Shown here piece after piece: positions 41,135 through 52,460 of a stretch of DNA of 64,000 nt. Every line of letters starts with the position of its first letter. The first letter of the stretch is position 1. The notes beneath the pieces were generated by a model, which was not told the origin of the DNA, searched no databases, and was given only the letters and a program-made list of their open reading frames with translations. Where the stretch lies: contig NC_085127.1 of the NCBI RefSeq assembly GCF_030269925.1, forward strand, positions 999,501-1,063,500, written 5' to 3'. The position numbers were made by a program, and so were the translations under genes. The DNA comes from Bombyx mori. Its lineage: Eukaryota; Arthropoda; Insecta; Lepidoptera; Bombycidae.

Positions 41135-42174
41135 TATAGTTTTCTGAATGGTAATAGCTTAAACATTTTTTAATTTTGTAATTAATTCGTTAATTAAATT
41201 CTTCTGAGCTATGTTCGAAGTCTCATTGAATATTTAATTTAGTATTGATTTCAAAAGGAACAGGCGAAAGTACAAACGAGAAGGCGAGAAAAAGCGTTAA
41301 TTATGTTTAAAGAAAACAACGCCCTGTATAATGGTGATGTAAAATAGTGAATATTCATTGATACCTCGCATTGAACACAAATACTTTCGCTAACTAAATT
41401 ATTTTCCTTGTCTAGTAAAAGCCGTTGTCTAAAAGCGGTCAAGGCTTTTTTAATTGTTTTAATGGTATTTGTGAAAAAGCTCTTTCGATAGTTGGCACAT
41501 CGATGCACCCAAAGAAACAGTGGTGCTTGAACTGGCGATCTAGTAATGTTAAGGTTACGATGGTGGTAAAGTCCAGGTTGTCAGAGCTTGTAGATTCCAT
41601 AACGTTAATATTATGATGGTGGTATTTATTGACCTTGATACTTTTGATCGAAATTCTATTCCTTTTGCCTCGGGATATGAGGTATCCCGTCTTCTAAGAA
41701 CGGCGAGCATGATTGCTTCGTGTTTGAAACCGAAAGGCGGGATAACATTACGCAGACAGCCCAATTTTGGCCTATCAGCCAGATTCCTGGTTGTGAGATA
41801 AGGGCACGAAGTAATAGAGTTAAAATTCGGTTATTTTTTTGGTGCATTTTCACAAATTCACGGTCCATCTGGTGTCACGTGGTTATTAAGACTCATAGGT
41901 ATCACAATGTATCGGTATGAAAGTAGACGGTAATGCGAGGAGAGGGCATCCTAAAAAGACTTGGACGAAACCGGGTGCATCGCTCGTATAGACTAGTTGT
42001 GACGTCTTTTTTACATTACCATTAGTTCTCAGGGTTAATTAATCCACATCTGTCTTTCAGCTCAAAGAAGTCCACTAGAAGAAGAAGGATAGACGGTCCT
42101 ACGCTGTTTGCATCCAGCGTATTCCCACGACCTTCAAGAGGTCATCGGTTTACCTTTAATTCCACGTTATGCTG
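41135..42174. other. Non-coding, weak frames only
   Basis: Open frames on both strands at 41251-41508 and 41425-41920 overlap each other and have no domain I recognise. TCCATCTGGTGTCACGTGG at 41867-41885 is probably a Bm1 scrap. Confidence 0.4.
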
Positions 42175-42432
42175 TAAATTTTTATTGATTAATTAGATGG
42201 GAGAATGAGTTCACAGTCCATTTGCTATTAAGTTGTTACCGGAGCCTATAGGTATAAATGCTCATAAATAGCTTAAATGCCACCCATCCTTGTACATTAG
42301 CTAAGTCTCAGTATTACAGTAAAACGTCCTATTAGTCAAAGCGACAAGTAAGCTAGTACTGTTTCGTGGCAGAAATAGTGAGGGCGGTGATACCTACCCG
42401 TGCGGGCTCACAAGACGCCCTGTCAATACTGC
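42175..42432 (-). mobile_element. Bm1 SINE, old copy
   Basis: Diverged reverse Bm1: ATTAGATGGGAGAATGAGTTC, CAGTCCATTTGCTATTAAG, TACCTACCCGTGCGGGCTCAC; many substitutions, so among the oldest here. Confidence 0.72.
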
Positions 42433-42915
42433 TAAATATTATATACATAGTAATGAACATTAATGATTAATTAACGTGACTAATTAGTAAACAAAAAAAA
42501 CGCACTGTTAAAACTCACGATCCACTTATAGGTCGACCTTTGCTCATGTAGATTAGTTTTAATGAAATGCACATGAAAGGTTCAATTATGTTCCAATAAT
42601 GGGATGAGCGTCTCGTGTGACCGTATAAATGAAACAGTTACAAGGCTGACGTGGTACATTCACTTACAATCTCATCGATAACTTATTCTAGACCTTTGTG
42701 ATGACCGAGTTCACTCGGATCCAGACGACAGCGAGGAGGTTCGCGCAAAATGTATTATTTGTGTTTTTGAAATATCAATCTGTTCAAACTCTAGCGAATT
42801 CAAGACGAATTATGATTGAAAAATAACACAAAAGAATAGCGATCGCTATCAAAAAAAAAAAGGCTTGAACTAACCTGTAATTAAAATAGGAAGGATAGTT
42901 GTACGTATTCGTTTT
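42433..42915. other. Non-coding, nothing recognised
   Basis: No supported feature. Confidence 0.35.
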
Positions 42916-43330
42916 TTTTTATTGCCCTTGTAGGCAGACGAGCACACGGCCCACCTGATGAGTGGTTACCGTCGCCCATGAACTTCAGCAATGCCAGGGG
43001 CAGAGCCAAGCCGCTGCCTACCGCTTAATACTCTCCACAAGCCTCGTTTGAAGAAAGACATGTCATAGCGCTCGGGAAACACCGTAGAGGGGGAGCTCAT
43101 TCCATAGCCGGATGGTACGTGGCAAAAAATACCTCTGGAAACGCACTGTGGATGCAGGGGCTCCAGGTAGTATAGATGAACTCTACTCCGGTGGCGGGCG
43201 GAGCGATGGTAAAAACGAGATGACGGTTTCATCTCGAACAATTCTTCAGAGCACTCCCCATGGAACATACGGTACAAAATACAGAGGGAACCGACGTCCC
43301 TCCGCAGACCCAGAGGTTCATTTGGAATGA
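42916..43330 (-). mobile_element. Jockey/CR1-like LINE 3' end, ORF2 C-terminus plus intact tail
   Basis: Same family as 40576, on the - strand. The frame 43277-42966 reads MYRMFHGECSEELFEMKPSS, then RVHLYYLEPL and ERYDMSFFKRGLWRVLSGRQ to AEVHGRR and stop. It includes a one-base-class change that garbles the RTIRLWN region (Cys-His-Val-Pro-Ser instead). The 3' tail GTAACCACT-CATCAGGTGGGC and GCCTACAAGGGCAATAAAAA is complete. Confidence 0.8.
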
Positions 43331-43334
43331 AGAA

Positions 43335-43625
43335 TTACTGTTTGCCCGGAGGCCTTTCTAGTTTCACCAGGACAGGTAGGCGAGCAAGGGCTTCGCCAGG
43401 CGGGATGGGATTTGCTAACAGCTGCCCGAGCGCCTCCGAAGGAGACTTAACAACTCAACAGCAGCTGCTTCGCGAGTGAATCTCCTACTGACAAGATCCG
43501 GCGAGAAACTCAGCGGGCTGATGCATGAGTTAGGTTGCACGTCGTACTCTTTGCTGAGTTCGACAAATACGGTTACCAAAGTCCCTAAGCCTGCTCCTAG
43601 TGTTAGATCTGAAGGCGTCACGTAT
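43335..43625 (-). mobile_element. LINE-tail family LP-B
   Basis: Reverse LP-B: GCCCGGAGGCCTTTCTAG, GGGATTTGCTAACAGCTGCCC, CTCCGAAGGAGACTTAAC, GATCCGGCGAGAAACTCAGCG, CTAAGCCTGCTCCTAGTG. Confidence 0.75.
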
Positions 43626-44135
43626 TCGTGCGTGATCACGCTAACTAAGTACTATCACCAGCTATCACGCAATATTAACGCAATTGAAATTCTTTTTATT
43701 ACACGATGTTTTTCCATTATTCATAGTTTTATTAGTTTACATTTTTACATAGTTTTATTACTTACATTTACGTTTATTAGTTTCTTCTAAGAAACGTAAA
43801 TGTTAAGATTTTCTTTTCGTCATGATTTAATATAAATTTCATTGCACCTACCACATTTACTTTGCACTACCTTTGGTTGACTGGTATTAAGTCCGTCAAT
43901 GTAAATTTTACATCAAGGGTAATAAATAAATAAAATAAATATACAAATGTCGACAAGCGGTAACTCAGTCGTCCCTGACCGCAAAACTATGAATTATTCA
44001 AAACGTGGGAAATAATAAACGCGAAATTAAGTCGTAAAAGTAGTTCTAATAATTACTTTCTCTCATTTGTCAGAAGAGAACGATGTACTTGTTAATGGCT
44101 TCGTTGTTTGTTAGCGATATTGTCGGTGAACAAGA
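43626..44135. other. Non-coding, nothing recognised
   Basis: AT-rich, no supported feature. Confidence 0.4.
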
Positions 44136-44203
44136 ATTAGGGGGGTGACGTGATTAGGGGGGTGATGTGATTAGGGGGGTGACGTGATTAAGGGGGTGAC
44201 GTG
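44136..44203 (+). repeat. G-rich tandem repeat, 4 x 17 bp
   Basis: Four units of ATTAGGGGGGTGACGTG with single-base changes. Each has a run of five or six G and a CRE-like TGACGTG. Confidence 0.92.
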
Positions 44204-44716
44204 TTTATGTTTTCCTGCCTAAAATTATAGAAAGCAGAAAATGGCAGTGACGACGGAGAAGTTGTAGCAATAATTTTTTTCCTCAGGACTGTTGCTGACT
44301 GTGGCTTGGAACCGGCACCAGCCTTTACGTTGACAGTCAAATACATGATATTGTAAGGACATTCAAGTTAAAACTATGAATTTGGTTCATAAAACATTAG
44401 ACAGAGACTACCCTTTTCTTCGTCTTCTTCTCAAAGGTGTCATTATTGACAGAGTGGACTTGATCGTCATGGAGGGGACAGACTTGTCGCGTTTCACGAT
44501 GTTCTGCAATTTCTCCCTGCTCGAGGCAATCCCACTGCATTCATTTAGGGGACCTCCCATTGAACCTTTAATTTGGTTTCAGCCAGTCTGCGGGGTCCCG
44601 TACAAACTCCACAACAATAAGATTTTAGTTCACTTTATCTATCGGCTATAATACCTAAATAAATGTATGCTGTTGATGTGCGCGTCAGATACTTTCCGAA
44701 CCGAATCGTAAGTCTA
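44204..44716. other. Non-coding, one unassigned frame
   Basis: A + frame at 44376-44651 (91 codons) has no domain I recognise and no codon or splice support; I do not call it a gene. Confidence 0.4.
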
Positions 44717-44801
44717 CGTTCACACATAGTCTCCGCGTATACGGTACCCGTTTTAACGGATATGACAAAAAATTATGCTTTGTTCACACACAGGCAATGC
44801 A

Positions 44802-45215
44802 TTTTTTTTTCCTACCTATGCTGATAGGCTTGAGAGGCTATTTCAGCTTCACCCTAACGTTTGTAGGTGAGTTCACGGGGCTCAACCGGAGAGTTGCTAA
44901 CACTGACCCTAGTAAGAGCAGTGCTTCGCAGAATCTACCACCGGATCGGAAATGCGACCCACTGAGAAGATCCGGCGAGAAACTCAGTGGGCTGTGTCTA
45001 TGGGTTAGTTCGCTCGTCGAGCCCTTCGTCGCAAGCGACGGGTTCGACGAGGAAGGTGACCGGTGCTTGTGGTGCCTAAAAGCACCGTTAATGGATCAGG
45101 AGGATCCGTAATGACGTGCTTTGGGTGACGTCAACGGTTTACCATTCGGTCTACTGGGTCGGGTATGTAGTTTCCAGCGGCTACGATGAGAGGGTTCTCA
45201 TGTCGAAGCACTGTA
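44802..45215 (-). mobile_element. LINE-tail family LP-A, long copy
   Basis: T run, CCTACCTATGCTGATAGGC, CCCACTGAGAAGATCCGGCG, AACTCAGTGGGCTGTGTC, CTTCGTCGCAAGCGACGGG, AAAAGCACCGTTAATGG, TTTACCATTCGGTC, AGAGGGTTCTCATGTCG. The frame at 44797-45111 is inside it and not a gene. Confidence 0.8.
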
Positions 45216-45226
45216 TAACGTTCATC

Positions 45227-45281
45227 GTATCCGTCATTACTGGATACGATGTCGTATCCGTCATTACTGGATACGATGTTC
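45227..45281 (+). repeat. Tandem pair of a 27-bp palindromic unit
   Basis: CGTATCCGTCATTACTGGATACGATGT occurs twice in a row; each unit carries ATCGTATCC and its complement GGATACGAT around GTCATTACT. Confidence 0.85.
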
Positions 45282-45594
45282 ATAAGCTAATTCCTAGTAT
45301 ACCGCCGCTATTCTGCCAGGATGAAACTTGTTTGTCTAGCCGCACCGCCCGCCGACCCCCTCACCCCCGCACAGTTTCTATCCGGTAAAATTGTACGGAA
45401 ACATGACGGATACGTATTCCGTTCATCCAGTATTCGATGACAAAACAGTAATGTCATAATTTACCGGACTGTTTTTTTTTACTGTATACTGAATACTGTA
45501 CCATATGTGAAGTCGCTCATACATTTCCGTGCTGCATCGATGAAAAAAAACGTCCGACAAAACGGACCAGTTAAACGGAGACCATGTGTGAACG

Positions 45595-45860
45595 GGCTGT
45601 AACGCGGTCGGAGTATTTCTTATCTCTGAGGCCGACAATGCGCCGGCGTGGTACACGTCCGGTGAGGTCCGGTGTGAGCAGGCGGGTGGCACGGAATGTG
45701 ACGGAATGTGTGCACGCGTCCCGCAGCTGTCAGCTGGTGACGCTGGTGTGACGAGTCGTGGCGACGTTGCCGCTCCGTCGGATTTATTCCTTTCCTGCAT
45801 TTAAACAATATAAACAGCAGGGAACACGCTGCGTTTTATTCAATAGGTAGACAGCGGTTT
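45595..45860. other. GC-rich non-coding island
   Basis: CpG-rich block (45600-45780) with a repeated GGAATGTG word. Overlapping frames on the - strand have no domain. Could be remnant element or regulatory DNA; unassigned. Confidence 0.3.
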
Positions 45861-45957
45861 GGCTCTGCTTCTGGCATTGCTGAAGTCCATGGGCGACGGT
45901 AACCACTCACTATCAGGTGGGCCGTATGCTCGTATGCCTACAAGGGCAATAAAAAAA
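45861..45957 (+). mobile_element. Jockey/CR1-like LINE 3' tail only
   Basis: GGCATTGCTGAAGTCCATGG, GGTAACCACTCACTATCAGG, TGGGCCGTATGCTCG, GCCTACAAGGGCAATAAAAA: the last 95 bp of the family at 42916. Confidence 0.78.
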
Positions 45958-46466
45958 GGTCTACCTATGAGGGGTCATTGTAAAAAAATATGCTATTTTA
46001 TCTGTTGTTTTGTGGCCGCTTGCATAAGACTTTAAACTACGAAAGAGAATTCTACTTCCCTCTGACTTCAAATAGAAGAAAAAATCGTTCGGATGTGTCG
46101 AGAACCTCGCTCTCGTGCTTGGGACATATGGGTAATGGTTTAAACGATGGTTTAAATAGTGAATTTTAGTTTCAAATGCGAAATATATCACTGGCCATAA
46201 AGCCAAAACCACAGATTATACGCAGTTTATCAGCATCACGAACACAGATTATTAAGCCAACAAAAAAAAAAATAACTTTTTTTTTTCAAAATATCCGTCC
46301 CACTTAATCACCGGTGCTTAATTTGCAAAACTGGTCCCCCAAGAAAGGTCGAGGTGAGGTACAAGGCCGTTGTCACTACTTCATCAATTTAACGAAATGT
46401 CTTCAGTTCTTTTTGACTTAATTAGATAATGTTGGCTGCTTTCGGAGGGTAGATGTGATGTTTCAA
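45958..46466. other. Non-coding, nothing recognised
   Basis: No supported feature. Confidence 0.35.
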
Positions 46467-46906
46467 GTCGTCGTGGCCTAAAGGATAAGACGTCCGGTGC
46501 ATGCATGTTGTGCGATGCACCGGTGTTCGAATCCCAGGCGGGTGCCAATTTTTCTACGTACATACTACGAAATACGTACTCAACAAATGTCCACGATTGA
46601 CTTCCACGGTGAAGGATCGATTAACATCGTGTAATAAAAATCAAACCCGCAAAATTATAATTTGCGTAATTACTGGTGGTAGGACCTCTTGTGAGTCCGC
46701 GCGGGTAGGTAAAACCGCCCTGTCTGCCGTGGAGCAGTAATGCGTTTCGGTTTGAAGGGTGGGGCAGCCGTAACTATACTGAGATCTTAGAACTTATATC
46801 TCAAGGTGGGTGGCGCATTTACGTTGTAGATGTCAATGGGTTCTAGTAACCACTTAACACCAGGTGGGCTGTGAGCTCATCCATCCATCTAAGCAATAAA
46901 AAAAAG
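46467..46906 (+). mobile_element. Bm1 SINE, full length
   Basis: Head GTCGTCGTGGCCTAAAGG and GTGTTCGAATCCCAGGCGG, middle, body, tail CTAAGCAATAAAAAAAAG. Small internal deletion in the CACCACCCTGCC region. Confidence 0.93.
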
Positions 46907-47187
46907 ACGGTCTCACCTGGCCTTATTACCAAAAACTGAAAGCAATCATAGCTTAGCGGGAATAACATTTGGGAGCTTGACATTTAATCTCGGCTCTACA
47001 TATTTGGCTCTCATTTTTTTTAATTTTATTAAATCACTGACTATAATAATAATATAAAGTGATTTGATGGAATGATTTGCCTAGCATACAGACTACTTTT
47101 TAAAAGATCAGTCTGTCATCTTGGAACAAGCATAATATTAAGTTTTTTTTTTTATTTATTTTTTATGTTTGTGGATTACCTACTGAT

Positions 47188-47350
47188 GTCCCTGGGGCCT
47201 TTCCAGTTTTCCCAGGACAGTGGGTGAGCAAAGGCTCAGCCAGGAGGGGTGGGATTTGCTAACAGCTGCCCAAGTCCTACGAAGGAGACCTAACAACTCA
47301 AGAGCAGCTCTTTCGCGAAAGAATCTACTACCGAATCGGAATCGCGAGAT
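47188..47350 (-). mobile_element. LINE-tail family LP-B, truncated
   Basis: GGGGCCTTTCCAGTTTTCCC, GGTGGGATTTGCTAACAGC, GAAGGAGACCTAACAACTC, GAATCTACTACCGAATCGG. Confidence 0.72.
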
Positions 47351-47781
47351 CAAGATTCTACGGCGTAATGATATGGCGTAATATCCATTGAGTTTTTACT
47401 TAATAATACAATTATTGGATGTCCCGAGGATTCTTTTTGTCGTTTCACATTGAACTCAGTGATACCCATTAAATCATTCCGCAATATTGTTTGTTTAAGT
47501 TTATTAAATTATTTAAATGAGTGTAAATTAACATTATTATGTCTCTTTCGAAACTTATTAGTTCAGCGTCGCTTTATAACCGTCACGGCTTAAGGTTACA
47601 TTTTAATAAATCCGTTTGGGTTTTTATTTTATAAAAAAAATACATACAAATGTTTAGTTCTCAAGCGCTCTTGGACATAGGCGAATTATATTATTAAAGT
47701 AATTACGGGTGTGTATACATGTGGACATTCAATGAAAATGACAGACTATGAAATTTTGAATTTATTTATCTTATATCTTTA
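47351..47781. other. Non-coding, nothing recognised
   Basis: AT-rich, no supported feature. Confidence 0.35.
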
Positions 47782-48070
47782 GAAGTCGTCATGGCCTAAG
47801 GAATAAGACCTCCGGTGCATTAGTATATAGCGATGCACCGGTGTTCGAATCCCGCAAGCGGGTACCAATTTTACTAATGAAATACGTACATAACGAATGT
47901 TCACGATTGACTTCCACGGTGAAGGAATAACATCGTGTAACAAAAATCAAACCCGCAAAATTATAATATGCGTAATTACTGGTGGTAGAACGTCTTGTGA
48001 GTTCGCATGGGTAGGTACCACCACCCTGCTTATTTCTGCCGTGAAGCAGTAATGCGTTTCGGCTTGAAAA
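47782..48070 (+). mobile_element. Bm1 SINE, 3'-truncated
   Basis: Head GTCGTCATGGCCTAAGG and GTGTTCGAATCCCGCAAGCGG through GCAGTAATGCGTTTCGGCTTG, where it stops without a tail. Losing the 3' rather than the 5' end suggests later deletion or recombination. Confidence 0.9.
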
Positions 48071-48853
48071 GTATAATTGAAAAAAATATATATGTATCAA
48101 TAATATCATCGTTACGATCAGTACCTTTGCCGCTGTGGACAAATCAGTACCTAATGGAATATGCGAAAATTTGTTTTTGTTTTATTGAAGGATTACCCGA
48201 TTCTGCCACCGATTCGGCCACCGATTCTTAAAAAATCCATAAAGTTGAGAAGCATTGACGATACTAAATTAGCTGTTTCTCTTTAAATTACACTCAAAGT
48301 CGATTCTAATTTATGTAAATAAATGGTTTTCAAGTATAAATAAACCAGCCAAAATACGGTGCTAAAGTTTGCCATATCGATAAAACAATCAATTACTTTG
48401 TATTTTTTGAAGTCGCAATTGTCCTTGACCACAAAAACTGTAAAGATTAGTTGAAACGTCAAAAATGATATAATGACATTAAAAAACGCGGGATTCAACC
48501 GTAAAAGGAGGTTAAATTAAAACAGTTATACTAATTTACTACACAGTAAAAAAGGGGCCTGTTAATATTTAAATCATTGCAGTAATGCAATTGTAATTCG
48601 ATAAAATGTACAAAGGCTTATCTTATTACGGAGTTTAACGTCTGGTAAACCACAAAGAGTACGTCCTCACCTTTCACGTAATGATTTTTTTGCATCGTAC
48701 ATTATAATCTTGACCTAGCTTTAAAAGTTTTTCTGTAATGACATTTAAACTTTACTAACGAGGATCTGTAATATGGATGCTGTAGTGCGTAATCAGATAG
48801 GAGAAAAGAAACGAATCCGTTGTAGCAGGTAAGTACTTGTTGCGCGTTTCACT
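48071..48853. other. Non-coding; short CCACCGATTC repeat
   Basis: CCACCGATTC(G/T) is repeated at 48199-48228. Otherwise no feature. Confidence 0.4.
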
Positions 48854-49187
48854 ATTTTTTCTATTTTTTCTAGCTACCTAGCCTTGAGAGGCTGCTTCAG
48901 CTTCGCCCTAACATGTAGGTGAGCTCACGGGGCTCAAGCCGGAGTGTAGCTAAGACTGACGCTAGCATGAGCAGTGCATCGCAGAATCTACCACCGGATC
49001 GGAAACGCGACTCACTGAGAAGATCCGGCGTGAAACTCAGTGGGTTGTGTCTGTGGGTTGATTCGCTCGTCGAGCCCTTCGTCGCAAGCGACGAGTTCGA
49101 CGAGGACGGTGACCGGTGCTTGTGGTACCTAAAAGCACCGTTAGTGGAACGGGAAGATCCGTAATGACGTGTTTTGGGCGACGTCGA
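48854..49187 (-). mobile_element. LINE-tail family LP-A
   Basis: CCTAGCCTTGAGAGGCTGC, GTAGGTGAGCTCACGGGGCTC, CTCACTGAGAAGATCCGGCG, AACTCAGTGGGTTGTGTC, CTTCGTCGCAAGCGACG, ACGTGTTTTGGGCGACGTC. Directly followed by a Bm1. Confidence 0.78.
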
Positions 49188-49193
49188 ATTATG

Positions 49194-49470
49194 TTACTGG
49201 TGGTAGGACCTCTTGTGAGTCCGCGCGGGTGGGTACCACCACCCTGCCTATTTCTGCCGTGAAGCAGTAATGCGTTTCGGTTTGAAGGGTGGGGCAGCCG
49301 TTGTAACTATACATGAGACCTTAGAACTTGTATCTCAAGATGAGTGGCGCATTTACGTTGTGGATGTCTATAGGCTCCAGTAACCACTTAACACCAGGTG
49401 GGCTGTGAGCTCGTCCACCCACCTAAGCAATAAAAAAAAAGCAATAAAAAAAAAAATAAAAAAAAAAAAA
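49194..49470 (+). mobile_element. Bm1 SINE, 5'-truncated, long A-rich tail
   Basis: TTACTGGTGGTAGGACCTC to CACCTAAGCAATAAAAAAAA, then a repeated GCAATAAAAAAAA and a further A run. Confidence 0.9.
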
Positions 49471-50243
49471 TTTCGTGGTTAACAATCAATGTGCAGAATT
49501 CAATGACAATATCAAAATATAGTGACTATACGTAATGTAGGTAGCCGCTCCGCGTCCGCCGATTGAAACGATTGCATATATGCATTATTAAATAATCTAG
49601 GGCGATTAGAAGTAATGATTAAGTTGATTATGTTAGAGAACATCATCATTTGTCCGTTTCCTCTATTTTTTTCGTAATTAACTTATGCGGAACACATTTA
49701 GGGTTGTCAAAACTTAATTTTATTTTGCCCAAATATATTGTAACTAGGAACAAAACAAAGGGCAATAAAAATTTACTCATATATGTGTATGTTTGTGATG
49801 TGTGTGTTTGTGATGTGTGTTTGTGTGTGTTTTTGACTTAGATATGAAAACTCACGGTTCGGCAGTAAACAGTTAGGTACCAGAGTACATATATTACCTA
49901 CTGATACCTGAACAATACCGCGGATTCATAAATGTTTATCGGATTAATTCATAAATGTTTATCGGTTTTATCTTTTCACTATTAACTTTTTCACACGAAA
50001 TTTATTATAACAAATTAGTAAATTGTTATCTTAATATTTTACTGTGCTATCTCGCATCTATTACTAGTAATATTAAAAAATAATCACGTATTTAAAATAA
50101 AACTTAAATTTTTATAATAATTTTATTATTATTAATATACTGGAAGTTTATTTCGCCAGATACAGTCTTGTGGCCCAGTGTTTCTGAGCTACAACCAGCT
50201 TTCAAGCTGTCGAATGCAAGCCTCTGACGCTTCTTAACGTATT
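49471..50243. other. Non-coding, TG-rich patch
   Basis: A TTTGTGATGTGTGTG repeat lies at 49786-49832. No gene seen. Confidence 0.4.
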
Positions 50244-50249
50244 TTTATT
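50244..50249 (-). terminator. Polyadenylation signal of MADF-BESS gene 1
   Basis: AATAAA on the - strand about 20 nt after the stop at 50270. Position fits a very short 3' UTR. Confidence 0.5.
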
Positions 50250-50269
50250 AAATAAGGCACCAATTACCC

Positions 50270-52339
50270 TCAACACTCACTAAACGGATCGCTCACTTTT
50301 TCTTCAGTCACATGCTGTATAAGTTGAATCATGCCTAACTTAAAATTTAACTTCTGCGATCTTGTCATTCCCTTCATATAATCGCGGAAGCTCAGCAAGA
50401 ACTGTGAATCCACATCTTGGTAGTTGTCTTCGTCGTCAGTTTTCTGTTTTGTAATATTTAAAATTTGATACGGTATTTCGTCATTTTCGTATTTTTGTTG
50501 AGCTTTATTCCTCCTCTCAGTAGTTCTGCATTTACGAAATGATTTAGTTTCCTCTTCTTCGTCATCCTCGTAACTGTCTTCAGTGTATGGTTTTAGTTCG
50601 ATTTCAAAAGCTTCATTATCTTCGTCATTATCATCATGCGATTCTGATGGAAGGTTGCGTTCACGACTGGAAATATTTCGACGAATAAAAACATTAGAAA
50701 ATGAAATAGAGAAGTACAATAAGTATTTAATTAAATTTATCTTACGATTTATTGTTTTTCAAGATGGGTAGTAAGAACTGTAGATCATCCCCGTATATGA
50801 ATTTTTTTTTGGGCACCGGAGTGTTTTTATTTCTATTTAGGTACTTTCTGTAACCATCTCTTACATTGTTCCACTGTTTCTTTTTATATTCTCCTGTAAA
50901 TAAAGAAATGATCACTGAATTCTTATTTCTCTTACAATATTTCTTGCAACTGGAAAGATTTTCAGTTGGATGACTTAATTTTAAGTCCAAATTAATCTTT
51001 ATTTGTATATTGTTTTTATATTTATTGTATACATTATTGATATCATTACAAGTAAGTCTTAAAATAATCTATTTCGATTCTATTCCAAGACAATGCTAGG
51101 CCCTGGTGTTACCATGTGTATAACGATGACGAATACGAAGACGTAGGAGCTACTGATACGTAAAAAGTCTTTGGAAAAGTATACCATAATTGTAAGTAGC
51201 GATAACCTGTTTCCTAGGATAACAATAAAATAAATAAGGCATTTACGCTATTTGAATATTATACGTCATTGGCATATATACAAACTATAATTTATCGCGT
51301 AAATAAGGAATTGAAATATAATTATAAAACGAATGATAAAAAAATTGTAAAGCGTATATTTAACCAACAACTACGCAAAATTAAACTCAATGCGATGAAC
51401 GCCGGTGTTTATACAAATGCATATTTTTTATTATTGTCATAGATGGCGATATGGCAAAAAAATGAGTGCCGTCACGAGAGGTCTGGCAGGTGTGAAACAT
51501 CCGAATTATTTTGTACAAGTAATATGCATAAAAGAACAAATTACGACAGGAACTAATACGGTATAATGTAAAAATAACATCCCAGCAATCAATTTTACGT
51601 GCGTTTGTAGATACATATTTCACACCAAAATATTTTACTTTTTAAATCATCACTGTCAGAAAAAAAAAAAAAATTATTTTTATAGTAAAACACGGGTTAT
51701 TTAGACTGTTGTAAACAAAACTGTATATTCTATAGGTATCCGAGCTCAGTGTGGCCAGAGAAATACAGTAACTCCAAACCAGTGGCAAGAGAATCGCACA
51801 GTCAGCTGCGAATGGCAACGCGTCGCCACGCATTCTTCATCGTCAAGTCATTCATGAACTTAGTATCAGTGTGATTAGAATACCGGCATAGCAAAGTTTC
51901 CGATAAGTGTGCATTATCTACTGAATTGTAACACTGACGCCTGACAGCCAATAAGGATGCTTCTTTGTGTGTAATCTACGGCAACGCTTAATCTATACCA
52001 ACCAAAACAAATGTCACTGCATTCATTTCATTTTTAAATTATTTAATTTAATGAAAATGTAATGTAAATAAGTACTTTTATAAATTTACATATCTTATTA
52101 CCATATTATGTTTATTATGACTAAAGGAATATTATTGATGAATGACTAAAATCGGCCAATTACTTACTAATTTGCTTTCTATCTTCCATGTTCAAATCAT
52201 TCCAATGTGGAATGATTCTTTTGCATATATCTTCCCAGGCCAAGTCCCTTTGTGTTTTATTTTGATAATTACTACAACCGACGTTCCATAGACATGGATT
52301 TCTTTCCACCTCCGAAATTAATTCTTCTATTTCAGTCAT
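50270..52339 (-). CDS. MADF-BESS domain protein, tandem copy 1
   Basis: Three coding exons: 52168-52339, 50746-50893 and 50270-50666, all with GT-AG introns (GTAAGT/TTTACAG and GTAAGA/TTTCCAG). Together they make 717 bp, 238 residues, in one frame. The start Met (MTEIEELISEVERNPCLWNV) is the first in-frame ATG below an upstream stop. A MADF (Myb/SANT-like, DNA-binding) domain spans residues 5-95 over exons 1-2 (LWNVGCSNYQN, RDLAWEDICKRI, KKKQWNNVRDGYRKYL, FIYGDDLQFLLPIL). An acidic middle follows, and a BESS protein-interaction motif (DVDSQFLLSFRDYMKGMTRS, KLGMIQLI) near residues 195-230. MADF-BESS proteins are nuclear transcription regulators; targets cannot be told from sequence. Confidence 0.92.
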
Positions 52340-52460
52340 TTTCACTATGATAACAGCGCGCGCTGCACGCGGGCGTCCGTTCGACACTGAATTTCTGACG
52401 GACGGGTTGCGCGGGGAGGCGGGACTTGCTCAAAATGTATGGGGAATGAGTCTTCCGACA
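52340..52460 (-). promoter_or_regulatory. Duplicated upstream region of MADF-BESS gene 1
   Basis: GC-rich 5' flank; CAAAATGTATG and GTCAGAAATTCAGTGTCGA-like sequence recurs upstream of copy 2 (58363-58470), so the duplication included the promoter or 5' UTR. No TATA seen. Confidence 0.5.

Larger units (their letters stand above)
44717..45594. mobile_element. Inverted-repeat DNA element interrupted by LP-A
   Basis: CGTTCACACATAGTCTCCG (44717-44735) is mirrored by CGGAGACCATGTGTGAACG (45576-45594), with one mismatch. Between them, outside an inserted LP-A copy, lie short duplications of ATCCGTCATTACTGGATACG. Looks like a non-autonomous element of roughly 450 bp split by the LINE tail. Confidence 0.55.

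Noticed and set aside
41251..41920. Overlapping frames on both strands
   Set aside because: No domain recognised and frames overlap on both strands, so none can be preferred.
44376..44651. 91-residue + frame
   Set aside because: No domain, low-complexity composition, no splice or neighbour support.
45600..45780. CpG island promoter of a further gene
   Set aside because: GC-rich, but no exon, TATA or conserved start follows on either strand.
52340..52387. N-terminal extension of MADF-BESS gene 1 (and 58363-58509 in gene 2)
   Set aside because: The open frame continues upstream, but no ATG occurs there in frame; similarity between copies fits a duplicated 5' UTR.
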